Of a stretch of 44,517 nucleotides of DNA, positions 35,473 through 44,382 are shown piece by piece. The stretch's first letter is position 1; each line of letters starts with the position of its first letter. Position numbers and translations under genes: made by a program. Origin of the DNA: Thermodesulfovibrio sp. (GTDB lineage Bacteria; Nitrospirota; Thermodesulfovibrionia; Thermodesulfovibrionales; Thermodesulfovibrionaceae); the NCBI GenBank assembly GCA_020725335.1, contig DYFF01000008.1:1-44517 (forward strand). The letters run 5' to 3'. Below the pieces are notes generated by a model. That model was not told where the DNA came from, ran no database searches, and saw nothing but the letters and a program-made list of their open reading frames with translations.

Positions 35473-37473
35473 ATGGCAAAAGTAGGGGTTTATCTGTGTC
35501 ACTGTGGAGAGAACATCAAAGGCGCTATCGATGTCGAAGAACTGAAAAAGTATGTGGAAACACTACCTGATGTTGCATTGGTCAGAAATTATGTTTTTAT
35601 GTGTTCTGACCCAGGACAAGACTTAATTAAACAAGATATTAAAAGTGGTGCTGTGGATCGTGTAGTAGTAGCAGCATGTACACCAAGGACTCATGGCCCT
35701 ATATTCAAACAAGCAGTAGAGGATGCAGGGCTTAATGGATATCTTCTTGAGATGGCTAACATAAGAGACCAGGATAGCTGGCCACACTGGCATAACAAAG
35801 AAGGTGCCCTTGAAAAAGCAAAGAGACTTATTAGAAGTGCTGTCGCCAAAGTAAAACTTAACGAGCCTCTTGAGGATCGTTATGGAGACATGGAAAAGTC
35901 AGTTATGGTTATTGGTGGCGGAATCGCAGGAATGTTTGCGGCGCTTGACCTTGCAAATATGGGTTTAAAGGTCTATCTTGTAGAAAGACAGCCATCAATT
36001 GGCGGTAATATGTCTAAGATTGATAAGACGTTCCCGACAATGGACTGTTCTGCTTGAATACTCACACCTAAAACGGGCGAGGTCGCCCAACATCCAAATA
36101 TAGAGCTTATTACCTACGCAGAAGTTGATGATGTTAAAGGTTATGTAGGTAATTTTGACATTCGCATTAAGAAGAAAGCCAGATATATTGACTGGGATAA
36201 ATGCATAGGTTGTGGTATCTGTACAGAAATCTGCCCATCAAGAGTTCCAAATGAATATAATTATGGCTTAAATCAGAGAAGAGCTGCCTATATAGAATAT
36301 CCTCAGGCAGTACCAAAGAAAGCAGTTATAGATGAAGCAAACTGTTTATATTTCAAATCAATGAAAAAGACAGGCAAGCCCGCTTGTGAAATATGTAAAA
36401 AAGGTATTCCACCCAAAGGAATACAGGGATGTCCTGCAGATGCAATAAAGTTTGAAGATAAAGACGAATATGTAAACCTCAAAGTAGGTGCTGTAATTAT
36501 TGCTACAGGATTTAAACCTATGGCAAAAACTCATTTCAAGGAGTACTCACCTCATAGCCCGGATGTTATAACCTCAATGGAATTTGAAAGAATCCTTTCT
36601 GCAACAGGACCAACAGGTGGTGAATTAAAGAGACCATCAGATGGGACAAAACCAAAAACAATTGCAATGATATCCTGTGTGGGTAGCAGAGATGAAAGAT
36701 ATCACTCATACTGTTCAAAGGTATGCTGTATGTATATGCTTAAACATGCAAGAATTCTGAAAGAAAAATATCCTGACATAAAGCTTTATCTATTCTTCAT
36801 AGATGTAAGAACAGCAGGTAAAGACTTTGAAGAATTTTATGTTTATACAAGAGAGTTAGGTGTTAAAGTTATTAAAGGCGGTAGAGTGTCAGCTGTTGAT
36901 GTAAAACCAAATGGAAAGCTCAGAGTAAGAGCCTTTGATTCTGACCTCTGCTCTCCTGTAGAGCTTGAGGCAGATTTAGTTGTTCTTGCAACAGCCATTG
37001 AACCTCCAGATGGAGTAGATGAAATGGGAAGAATGTTCAGTGCAACCTGCGGTAGAGAAGGATTTTTAAGAGAAGTTCATACAAAACTATATCCTGTTGA
37101 AACTTCAGCAAGAGGTGTATTTATCGCAGGATGTGTTCAGGGGCCAAAGGATATCCCTGAGTCAATAGCTCAGTCTCGTGCCGCAGCATCAGCCGCTGCA
37201 GCTTTAATTATTCCTGGTAAGATTAAATTTGAGGCCATTGTATCTGAAGTGGATAGAGATAAATGTAGCAGTTGTGGTGTTTGTGTACCCCTCTGCCCTT
37301 ACACTGCTATCAGAATTGAAGAGTATAAAGGTAAAGAGAAAGCTTATATTGAACCCGCACTTTGTGCTGGTTGCGGAGTCTGTGCCAGTGCATGTCCATC
37401 AAAAGCTATTACATTCCATGGTTTCACAACAGAACAGATATTAGCTCAGATTGATGCATTAACAGAGGCATAA
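35473..37473 (+). CDS. hdrA: Heterodisulfide reductase subunit A, selenocysteine-containing
   Basis: A 666-aa flavin/iron-sulfur protein if the TGA at 36055-36057 (codon 195) is read as selenocysteine. Reading through in the same frame gives TMDCSA-Sec-ILTPK, where the family has Cys in DCSxCILTPK. Order: N-terminal Cys region (GVYLCHCG), FAD-binding VMVIGGGIAGMFAALDLAN (about 143-165), Sec195, a [4Fe-4S] site C244/C247/C250/C254, a second flavin-associated part, and a C-terminal 2[4Fe-4S] domain (about C598-C641). HdrA carries the bifurcating FAD in HdrABC-MvhADG, sending electrons to ferredoxin and to the HdrB disulfide site. Selenocysteine HdrA is known in some methanogens and bacteria. 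It is the first gene of the operon. Confidence 0.93.
36055..36088 (+). promoter_or_regulatory. Sec UGA and SECIS-like hairpin in hdrA
   Basis: After TGA (36055-36057) a stem GGGCG (36075-36079) and CGCCC (36084-36088) encloses AGGT. The loop begins 23 nt after the last base of TGA, within the bacterial SECIS range, and the AGGUC sequence resembles the E. coli fdhF loop AGGUCU that binds SelB. Confidence 0.7.
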
Positions 37474-37493
37474 AAAATATAAAGGAGGGAAAA

Positions 37494-38030
37494 ATGGAAG
37501 AGGGTGGCGTAAATGTAATTGACCTTACCCAAGCAGATGAGAGTTTTGTAAAAGAATTGGAAGCCTTGGGTGCTGATGAATTAAGAGAGTGCATTCAGTG
37601 TGGGAAATGTGGAGCAACCTGTCCAATGGCTTTAGCTGGACTGGAGTTTTTTATTAAAAGATTGGTTCATGCAGCCAATCTTGGTTTGAGAGAGGTTCTT
37701 CTGGACGACTCTTCTGTATGGGGATGTCAGTCTTGTAACCGCTGTGTTGAAATCTGCCCTATGGATATAAAACCCTATGAAGTTATTCAAGCAATAAGAA
37801 GAGCTGCTGTAAAGGTTGAATCCTGCCCTGCAAATACCTATGAAGGATTAAGAAATCTTTACAGATTCGGACATGCAGTATTCCCAAAAGGTTTTGAGGA
37901 GAGGAGAAAGAAAGCAGGTTTGCCAGAGAAGCCTCCAACAGCATTGAGTTTTGAAGATTTACGAAAGAAATACCAGGAGATACTTAGAAATACAATCCTG
38001 GAAGAAATAGCACCATTCCCGCTTGATTAA
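37494..38030 (+). CDS. hdrC: Heterodisulfide reductase subunit C
   Basis: A 178-aa protein with two [4Fe-4S] motifs: ECIQCGKCGATCPMA (about residues 38-52) and GCQSCNRCVEICPMD (about 80-95). HdrC carries electrons between HdrA and HdrB. AAAGGAGGG precedes the ATG, 20 nt after hdrA. Confidence 0.95.
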   Translation: MEEGGVNVIDLTQADESFVKELEALGADELRECIQCGKCGATCPMALAGLEFFIKRLVHAANLGLREVLLDDSSVWGCQSCNRCVEICPMDIKPYEVIQAIRRAAVKVESCPANTYEGLRNLYRFGHAVFPKGFEERRKKAGLPEKPPTALSFEDLRKKYQEILRNTILEEIAPFPLD

Positions 38031-38040
38031 GGAGGATAAA

Positions 38041-38937
38041 ATGGAAAAAATTGGATTATTTTTAGGATGTAATATACCATTTAATAGACCAGATATTGAA
38101 TATTCTATTAGATTTTTCTTAAATGAGTTAGGGGTTGAGATTGTAGAAATGGAAGGAGCAGCCTGCTGTCCTGCTTATGGAACCATGCCTTCATTGGGAC
38201 TTTTAGAGTGGGCAACTGCTTCAGCATGGAATTTAAGTATTGCTGAGGAAAAGGGTGTTGATATGTTAACTGGTTGTGGCTCCTGCTATGGAGTTCAAAA
38301 TGAGGCTAATTATTATATCCATAAACATCCTGAAATAAAGGAAAAAGTTAATGAAATACTTGGCAAAGTCGGCAGAAAATATGATGGTACAGTTAAAGTA
38401 TGGAATGTTATTAATTTTTTGTATGAGAAAATAGGAATAGATAAATTAAAACAGAAAATTAAATATAATCTTAACGGTTTAAAATGTGGTGTTCAGACAG
38501 GATGTCACAATCTCTGGCCAAGTAAAGCATTTCCATCAAGTGAGGAAAATACTTTTTTCCCCACAAGAATGAGACAGTTAATTGAGGCAATGGGAGGAGT
38601 TGCGCCACATTATTCAACAATTACTGATTGCTGTGGAATGGGTGCTTTAAGGTCTAACGCTCCTGAGAAATCTCTTGCCCTTTTCAAAAAGAAGCTTGAT
38701 ATTATTAAGGAAGAACTTAATCCAGATTTAAATGTTATTGGATGTAGTTCATGCTTGTTACAATTTGATGCTGGTCAATCGCTTCTGATAGAGCAAAAAA
38801 AGATTGATTACAAGATTCCAGCCCTTCATCTTGCACAGCTTACTGCCATAGCATTAGGTGCAGAGGTAGACAAAGCCACAGCACTGGCATCAATTCCATT
38901 GAATGGAGTTATAACTAAGATAAAAGGAGGGAATTAA
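38041..38937 (+). CDS. hdrB: Heterodisulfide reductase subunit B
   Basis: A 298-aa subunit with two CCG-type cysteine domains: GCN, ACCPAYG and TGCGSC, then TGCHN, TDCCGMG and IGCSSCLLQF. In the methanogen complex these bind the two noncubane [4Fe-4S] clusters that cleave the CoM-S-S-CoB disulfide. Here the disulfide is unknown; DsrC-type trisulfide or a protein disulfide are candidates. I chose the ATG at 38041, with GGAGG at 5 nt; an in-frame TTG lies just upstream without a ribosome site. Confidence 0.94.
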   Translation: MEKIGLFLGCNIPFNRPDIEYSIRFFLNELGVEIVEMEGAACCPAYGTMPSLGLLEWATASAWNLSIAEEKGVDMLTGCGSCYGVQNEANYYIHKHPEIKEKVNEILGKVGRKYDGTVKVWNVINFLYEKIGIDKLKQKIKYNLNGLKCGVQTGCHNLWPSKAFPSSEENTFFPTRMRQLIEAMGGVAPHYSTITDCCGMGALRSNAPEKSLALFKKKLDIIKEELNPDLNVIGCSSCLLQFDAGQSLLIEQKKIDYKIPALHLAQLTAIALGAEVDKATALASIPLNGVITKIKGGN

Positions 38938-38938
38938 G

Positions 38939-39352
38939 ATGGCATGGGAGCCAAGACTGATTGTTATTGCCTGCCATTGGTGTACATACGCAGGGGCTGA
39001 CCTGGCAGGAAGTTTGCGTTATTCATATCCGCCAACAGTACACATAGTTAGAGTGCCCTGTAGTGGAAGAGTTGAACCTGAATTTATAGCAGAAGCCCTC
39101 AGAAGAGGTGCAGATGGTGTATTTATAGGCGGATGCCACTTTGGTGACTGTCATTATAAAGAGGGTAATTACAAGGCAATAAGAAGATTCAAACTTCTAA
39201 AGAGAAGTCTCACAGATCTTGGAATTCAACCAGAAAGAGTTCAGCTTGAATGGATTTCAGGAAGTGAGGGCAAAAGATTTGCTGAAGCCATGACAGAGTT
39301 TGATGCTAAAATAAGGGAACTTGGACCAAATCCTATGAAAGGAGGGGCATAA
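38939..39352 (+). CDS. mvhD: Methyl-viologen-reducing hydrogenase delta subunit
   Basis: A 137-aa [2Fe-2S] protein that links the hydrogenase to HdrA. It has VIACHWCTYAGADLAGSLR with both cysteines kept (methanococcal VhuD homologues can have selenocysteine here) and IGGCHFGDCHYKEGN. It lies 1 nt after hdrB and overlaps mvhG as TAATG. Confidence 0.95.
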   Translation: MAWEPRLIVIACHWCTYAGADLAGSLRYSYPPTVHIVRVPCSGRVEPEFIAEALRRGADGVFIGGCHFGDCHYKEGNYKAIRRFKLLKRSLTDLGIQPERVQLEWISGSEGKRFAEAMTEFDAKIRELGPNPMKGGA

Positions 39353-40308
39353 TGAGCAAACCTAAACTTGCATATTATTTAGCTGGCGGCTGTGGGGGCT
39401 GTGATATAGCAGTAGTAGATTTATCCGAAGCACTTATTGACGTTGCCCTTGCTGTGGACATAGTATTCTGGGCACCAACAGTGGCAGATGTTAAATATAA
39501 AGACTTAGAGGCTATGCCAGATGGTTCCATAGATGTGGGACTTATTTCTGGAAATGTTAGAAACTCAGAACATGAACACATTGCAAAGGTCCTAAGAAAT
39601 AAATGTAAAGTTTTAATAGCCTTTGGAATTTGCGCTGCCTGTGGTGGAATAAAAGGACTTGTTAATTTGCACACTACAGAGGAACTTCTTGATAAAGCAT
39701 ATGTGAATACATTCAGTACTGACAATCCTAATAAGGAATTACCACAAACAACCTGCGTAGTAGATGGAAAATATGAGTTAACCCTTCCTACATTAATGTA
39801 TGCTAAACCTCTTGATGAAGTAGTAAAGGTTGACTACTATATTGGTGGCTGTCCACCGCATTATGAACATGTGAAAGCAGCATTCACTGCTTTGCTTTCT
39901 GGACAACTTCCTCCGCCGGGTTCATGGATTACTATGGGTAAGGCAGTATGCGAAGTTTGTGGAAGAAACCCTGTACTGAAAGGTAAACCAAAGAGATTCG
40001 CAACAGAAGTAAAGAGAACAATTGATGGAGCACCAAGTGAAGACGGTTGCCTTCTTGAGGAAGGATATCTCTGTTTAGGTCCTGTAACTCAGGGAGACTG
40101 TGGGTCAAAATGTCCAGCAGCAAACATACCTTGCAGAGGTTGTGGTGGACCCATTCCAGGAGTTAAGGATTACAGTTTACGTGCAATTAGTTCTATAGCA
40201 AGCATGTTTGACAACGAAGATCTTATTGACCAGATTCCTGATCCTGTTCATCTTTTTTACAGATATACATTGCCAAGTTCTTTTCCATATAAGAGATTAA
40301 AGAGCTAA
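39352..40308 (+). CDS. mvhG: Hydrogenase small subunit (MvhG, F420-non-reducing)
   Basis: A 318-aa NiFe-hydrogenase small subunit carrying the Fe-S relay. The proximal cluster region is AGGCGGCDIAVVDLSEALID, then FGICAACGGIKG and IGGCPPHYEH. The C-terminal part has further cysteines: CEVCGRNP, GYLCLGPVTQGDCGSKCPAAN and PCRGCGG. There is no Tat signal, so it is cytoplasmic as in Mvh-type hydrogenases. Confidence 0.95.
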   Translation: MSKPKLAYYLAGGCGGCDIAVVDLSEALIDVALAVDIVFWAPTVADVKYKDLEAMPDGSIDVGLISGNVRNSEHEHIAKVLRNKCKVLIAFGICAACGGIKGLVNLHTTEELLDKAYVNTFSTDNPNKELPQTTCVVDGKYELTLPTLMYAKPLDEVVKVDYYIGGCPPHYEHVKAAFTALLSGQLPPPGSWITMGKAVCEVCGRNPVLKGKPKRFATEVKRTIDGAPSEDGCLLEEGYLCLGPVTQGDCGSKCPAANIPCRGCGGPIPGVKDYSLRAISSIASMFDNEDLIDQIPDPVHLFYRYTLPSSFPYKRLKS

Positions 40309-40361
40309 CAGATGAACATAAAGATATAACAAGAAAAATAACCCAAAGGGGGGAAAAGGGA

Positions 40362-41831
40362 ATGAAGAAAATTGAAATTAATCCGATGACAAGGCTTGAA
40401 GGCCATGGAAAAATTACAATATTCCTTGATGAACAAGGGAATGTAGATAATGCATTTATGCAGGTAGTTGAATTCATGGGATATGAAAAATTTCTTGTCG
40501 GAATGCCCATTGAGGAGGTTCCAAGAACTGTAAGCACTATCTGTGGAGTCTGAAGAGGCGTACATTATACAGCCTCAGTGAAGGCTGCAGATGGAGTATA
40601 TGGAGTAGAACCTACTCCAACAGCAAAAAAAATTAGAGAACTCTTTTACCATGCACACTATGTTGAAGACCATACAGGAATTCTCTATGCCCTTGGTTTC
40701 CCAGATTTTGTATGTGGTCCGACAGCTTCACCTGCTGAGAGAAACCTTGTAGGGCTTGTGCTTAAGGTTGGTGCAGATGTTGGAAAGCTCGTTTTAAAGA
40801 AAAGATACTCAGCAGTTAAAATTTTTGAGTTAACTTCTGGAAGACCAAGCCATCCAGTTGCTGCATTACCAGGTGGATGGTCAAAGAGAATTACAGAAGA
40901 TGAGAGAAAAGAAATCCTTGCCTGTGCTGATGACTGCATAGAGCTTGCAAAATTAACCTTAGATGTTTTTGATAAGGTTGTGCTTCAGAACAAAGAGTAT
41001 ATGGAACTCGTAACAGGAGATGTTTATAAGGTAGTTACTAATTATATTGGTACAGTTGATGAAAATGATAAAACCACATACTATGATGGAACACAAAAGA
41101 TTGTTGATACTAAAGGAAATGAATTAGGTAGATTTAAGGGAATACAGTATCTTGACTACATAGCTGAAAGAACATTGCCTTGGACATATCAGAAAGCTCC
41201 ATATTTAAAGAAACTCGGATGGACTGGACTTGTTGAGGGTGATGGTACAAGTATTTACAGTGTTGGACCACTTGCAAGATTCAATGTATCAAGTGGTTTT
41301 GACACACCAATGGCACAGGAAGCCTATGAAAAAATGCTCGCAGCCTTTGGTGGTAAACCAGTTCACCACACATTAGCATATCATTGGACAAGAGCAATAG
41401 AGCTAATGCATGCAGCTGAAAAAGTAAAACAAATTGCTTCCGATGAAAGTATCACAGATCCTAATGTTCGTCAGGAACTTGGTACTCCTGTTGGTGAAGG
41501 TGTAGGAATTGTTGAGGCTGCTCGTGGTGTATTAATTCACCATTATAAAACAGATGACAAAGGAATTGTTACTGATGCTAATCTCATTGTTGCAACCACT
41601 CATAATAAGGGACCTATGAATATAGCTGTTCAAAAAGCTGCTAAGCACTTTATTAAAAATGGAAACGTTGATGAAGGAATTATTAATCTTGTTGAGATTG
41701 CCTATCGTCCATACGACCTCTGCTTTGCATGTTCAACTCATACACTTCCCGGAAGAATTCCTGTTAGAATAGATATAATAGACCATCACGGTGAACTTGT
41801 AAAAAGTCTAAGAAACTATGAATTAGCCTAA
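40362..41831 (+). CDS. mvhA: NiFe-hydrogenase large subunit with selenocysteine in the N-terminal CxxC
   Basis: A 489-aa MvhA (group 3c) if the TGA at 40551-40553 (codon 64) is read as selenocysteine. Both sides are in one frame and conserved: MTRLEGHGKITIFLDEQGN upstream, and RGVHYTASVKAADGVYGVEP downstream. The junction reads STICGV-Sec-RGVH, where the family has RxCGxCxxxH; the TGA is thus at the second cysteine, the bridging Ni-Fe ligand. The C-terminal motif DLCFACSTH (C454, C457) keeps both cysteines but has Leu in place of the usual Pro. A 29-residue tail after His460 should be removed by the downstream protease. AGGGGGG lies upstream of the ATG. A sequencing error or pseudogene is the alternative; the intact operon, the hairpin and selA argue against it. 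Confidence 0.88.
40551..40587 (+). promoter_or_regulatory. Sec UGA and SECIS-like hairpin in mvhA
   Basis: After TGA (40551-40553) the stem CAGCCT (40570-40575) and AGGCTG (40582-40587) pairs perfectly over 6 bp around the loop CAGTGA. The loop begins 23 nt after the last base of TGA, exactly as in hdrA, and contains a GU, as bacterial SECIS loops do. Confidence 0.65.
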
Positions 41832-41843
41832 AAACTTCTACTT

Positions 41844-41870
41844 AAGCGGGGGTTTTTCCCCCGCTTTCTA
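41844..41870 (+). terminator. Terminator after mvhA
   Basis: AAGCGGGGG (41844-41852) pairs with CCCCCGCTT (41858-41866) around TTTTT, followed by TCTATATT. The stem is strong but the T-run is short, so partial read-through into the protease gene is likely. Confidence 0.75.
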
Positions 41871-41895
41871 TATTCAAAAATTTCAGTGAGGTCAA

Positions 41896-42336
41896 ATGAA
41901 AAGTGTAATTATTGGTATTGGTAATCCTAATTTTAAAGATGATGGTGTTGGTTTAAAAATAGTGGAAAATTTTCAAGGAGATGTTGATAAGGTTACACTT
42001 TTAAATATAGGTTTTAATTTGATTGATTCATTATTAGGTTATGATAAAGCAGTGATTGTGGATGGAGTAAAGACAGGAAAAGAACCTGGAAGTATTATTG
42101 AATTTGATGTTGACTTCTGGGGTGATGTTTATGCAAGTGGTACTCATAATTTTTCAATCTTTGAGATTATAAGGATAGGTTATTCTGTTTTCCCTGATGA
42201 GATGCCAAAGGAAATAAAAATAATTGGCGTCGAAGTAGAAGATGTAGAGACATTAAGTAGAGAGTGTAGCCCTGCTGTTGAATCTGCAATACCTAAGGCT
42301 ATGTTAATTATTAAAGAGTATTTAGGAATAAATTAA
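41896..42336 (+). CDS. Hydrogenase maturation endopeptidase
   Basis: A 146-aa HyaD/HycI/FrhD-type protease: IIGIGNPNFKDDGVGLKIVE at the N-terminus with the Ni-binding Glu/Asp, and the Asp in VIVDGVKTGKEPGSI. These enzymes cleave the tail of the large subunit after the C-terminal DPCxxCxxH/R motif once Ni is in place. Its position after mvhA makes MvhA the substrate. It converges with the PiT transporter gene, overlapping by 4 nt. Confidence 0.93.
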   Translation: MKSVIIGIGNPNFKDDGVGLKIVENFQGDVDKVTLLNIGFNLIDSLLGYDKAVIVDGVKTGKEPGSIIEFDVDFWGDVYASGTHNFSIFEIIRIGYSVFPDEMPKEIKIIGVEVEDVETLSRECSPAVESAIPKAMLIIKEYLGIN

Positions 42337-43274
42337 TAAATTAATTTAATTATCTTAAGAGCAAAGTAACCTAATAAAAAAGCCAAAGAAGGTGTTATTA
42401 CGAAGTTAATGGCAATTTTTTTCAAAAGCCCTAATTTCACTGTGTTGATACCTTTTGTTAATCCTACTCCACTAATGCCTCCTATAATGCAATAGGTTGT
42501 TGATATAGGCATTCCCAAGAATGTAAAGAACAGAACGCATGCACCTGCTCCAAATTGAGCAGCAAATCCAGAATAAGGGTCTAATGTAGTAATTCCTTTT
42601 CCTACTGTTTCAATTACTCTATGACTTAGAAGCATTGCTCCAGAGAAAACCATAATTGAAGCGATTGAAAATAAAAGAACTTGGTTTATTTCAATTCCAG
42701 AATGCATTAAAGGCCCGAGCACTGTGGCGAGCTCATTAGCACCGGTATTATAAGAGATTAACATACCACTAAAAATTAGAAAGCCCCTTAAAAGTTTTTC
42801 AATCTGGAAAAAGGAGAAATTTGAAAGAGTTTTTTCAAGAGTTTTATAAAGAATAAATGCAAAGCTCATTGCTACAAAAGGTGAAATTATCCAGGAAATT
42901 ACAATCTTAATGATGGATGTAATATTAACTGTGCTATCAGAGGCTACAGCAGAACCTATTAGGCTCCCTATAATAACCTGATGAGTAGAAAGGGGAAGTT
43001 TTCGCCAGTTAGAGATTATTATTAATATAGCTGATATAGCAAGGGCTACTATTGCGATTAATAAATTTACATCTACAATATTTTTACCAACTGTATTCAT
43101 GACCTTTTGTCCCTGTAAAAGAATACCGAGGAAGACAAGAATTCCAAAAAGACATATGGCTCTTTTTAATTTTATTATTCCAGAGCCTATACAAATACTG
43201 AGGGCATTTGATGCATCATTAGAGCCTATCCCGAAAGCAATAAGAAGACTTGCAACTGCTGCAACTTCTATCAT
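42333..43274 (-). CDS. pit: Low-affinity phosphate transporter (PiT family)
   Basis: A 313-aa membrane protein with the repeated PiT signatures GIGSNDASNALS (residues 15-26) and SYNTGANELATVLGP (about 176-190), and about ten hydrophobic segments. PiT carriers move metal-phosphate by proton or sodium symport. It is followed upstream by a PhoU-like gene, a known pairing. Confidence 0.93.
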   Translation of the reverse strand: MIEVAAVASLLIAFGIGSNDASNALSICIGSGIIKLKRAICLFGILVFLGILLQGQKVMNTVGKNIVDVNLLIAIVALAISAILIIISNWRKLPLSTHQVIIGSLIGSAVASDSTVNITSIIKIVISWIISPFVAMSFAFILYKTLEKTLSNFSFFQIEKLLRGFLIFSGMLISYNTGANELATVLGPLMHSGIEINQVLLFSIASIMVFSGAMLLSHRVIETVGKGITTLDPYSGFAAQFGAGACVLFFTFLGMPISTTYCIIGGISGVGLTKGINTVKLGLLKKIAINFVITPSLAFLLGYFALKIIKLIY

Positions 43275-43309
43275 TTTTCCCCTTATTTAAGTAATATTGA
43301 AGTGAAAAT

Positions 43310-43942
43310 TTATCTAAGGCTTATTTCAATAATATATAAATAGTCGCTTGCATCTTCTATTAAATCACTAACTTTTGTAATGCATTCTACAAAATTAGAT
43401 ATTATTTCCCCATCCCAAAAATTTTGTAATTCTCTTTTCCTTAATTTGTCAATAATTTCAAATTTTAGGTCATCTATTTGTTTTTCATATATTCGTATGG
43501 CAAGATTTTTTTCCTTAAGATCTCCTTTTTCTGTTAACGTATCAAAGGCGATTGATAGTAGTTCGCACATCGCTGAATTAATTTTAGCTATCTTTTCACA
43601 TTCAGGTTTTATTATTTCATAAAGGTCTTCTCTTACATATCTAAACTCAAAAGCTGCATCCTCAAGCTTATCAAAAGCTTCATCGACCATTTCTATAAAT
43701 CTACAGATGTTAGGTCTTATAAAGGGAAGAAAAGCTCCTTGATGAATCGTTGAAGTAATATCTCTTCTTACTGAATCAGCTTCTCTTTCAAGGTCCGCCA
43801 CACAATACGTGCCTTCTTTATCGTTAGTAGCTATGGAATTACGAAAGCATTCTGCAGCAGAACAAAGTATTTTTATGTGAGTCTTGATATCTTCTATTAC
43901 TTTTTTTTCTAATTTGCCTCCAGATATTATTTTACCTAGCAT
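43310..43942 (-). CDS. PhoU-like DUF47 protein
   Basis: A 210-aa all-helical protein of the DUF47/TIGR00153 group, starting MLGKIISGGKLEKKVIEDIK, with EREADSVRRDITSTIHQGAF (the acidic metal-binding ExxxD-type motif) and a second such helix near FDKLEDAAFEF. These proteins commonly sit next to Pit carriers and are thought to regulate them. It lies 35 nt before pit. Confidence 0.9.
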   Translation of the reverse strand: MLGKIISGGKLEKKVIEDIKTHIKILCSAAECFRNSIATNDKEGTYCVADLEREADSVRRDITSTIHQGAFLPFIRPNICRFIEMVDEAFDKLEDAAFEFRYVREDLYEIIKPECEKIAKINSAMCELLSIAFDTLTEKGDLKEKNLAIRIYEKQIDDLKFEIIDKLRKRELQNFWDGEIISNFVECITKVSDLIEDASDYLYIIEISLR

Positions 43943-43945
43943 TTT

Positions 43946-44347
43946 TTAATATCTCCTCGCTCTTTCTATTAAGGTTGCAGATAATACATCGAGTAAGGAG
44001 ACTACTCCGATAAGTTCTCTTCCTTCATGCACAAAAACCCTGGCAATATTGAATTTTTCCATTAGTTTTATTAAATGTCCCAATTCTGTCTCTTTGTCAA
44101 TACTTATCACTGGTTTTGATGCTATTTCTTCAATTTTGATTTTGTGAGGGTCTAAATTTTTAGATAGGATTTTAAAAACAATATCTCTTACTGTTATTAC
44201 TCCATATACATCTTTATCATCCTTAGGTAGAACAATTATAGAGCGCATACGTTTGTCTACAAGTTTTTCTATAGCATCGTAAACAGTAGCATCTGGTTTT
44301 ATGGTTTCTAATTTAGAATTCATTATTTCTTTTACTTTTGTATTCAT
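43946..44347 (-). CDS. CBS-domain protein
   Basis: A 133-aa protein made of two CBS repeats: VKEIMNSKLETIKPDATVYD (about 4-60) and IEEIASKPVISIDKETELGH (about 75-130). CBS pairs bind adenine nucleotides and report energy state. It is first in the CBS-DUF47-pit operon, 3 nt before the DUF47 gene, and probably senses nucleotides for phosphate uptake; this is inference. AGGAGG precedes the ATG. Confidence 0.9.
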   Translation of the reverse strand: MNTKVKEIMNSKLETIKPDATVYDAIEKLVDKRMRSIIVLPKDDKDVYGVITVRDIVFKILSKNLDPHKIKIEEIASKPVISIDKETELGHLIKLMEKFNIARVFVHEGRELIGVVSLLDVLSATLIERARRY

Positions 44348-44382
44348 TTTTTACCTCCTAAAGAAATTTTTAACTTAGATTT

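Noticed and set aside
36361-37473. Separate gene starting at the ATG after the hdrA TGA
   Set aside because: No ribosome site; the stretch between the TGA and this ATG encodes conserved HdrA sequence including a [4Fe-4S] motif, in frame with the upstream part.
40578-41831. Separate hydrogenase gene starting after the mvhA TGA
   Set aside because: It would lack the N-terminal metal ligands; the codons right after the TGA (RGVHYTAS) are conserved large-subunit sequence in the same frame, and a hairpin follows the TGA.
35473-41831. hdrA and mvhA as pseudogenes or sequencing errors
   Set aside because: Two TGAs each at a known cysteine, no other frame damage, matching hairpins, and selA in the window make selenocysteine the simpler explanation, though resequencing is still the decisive test.
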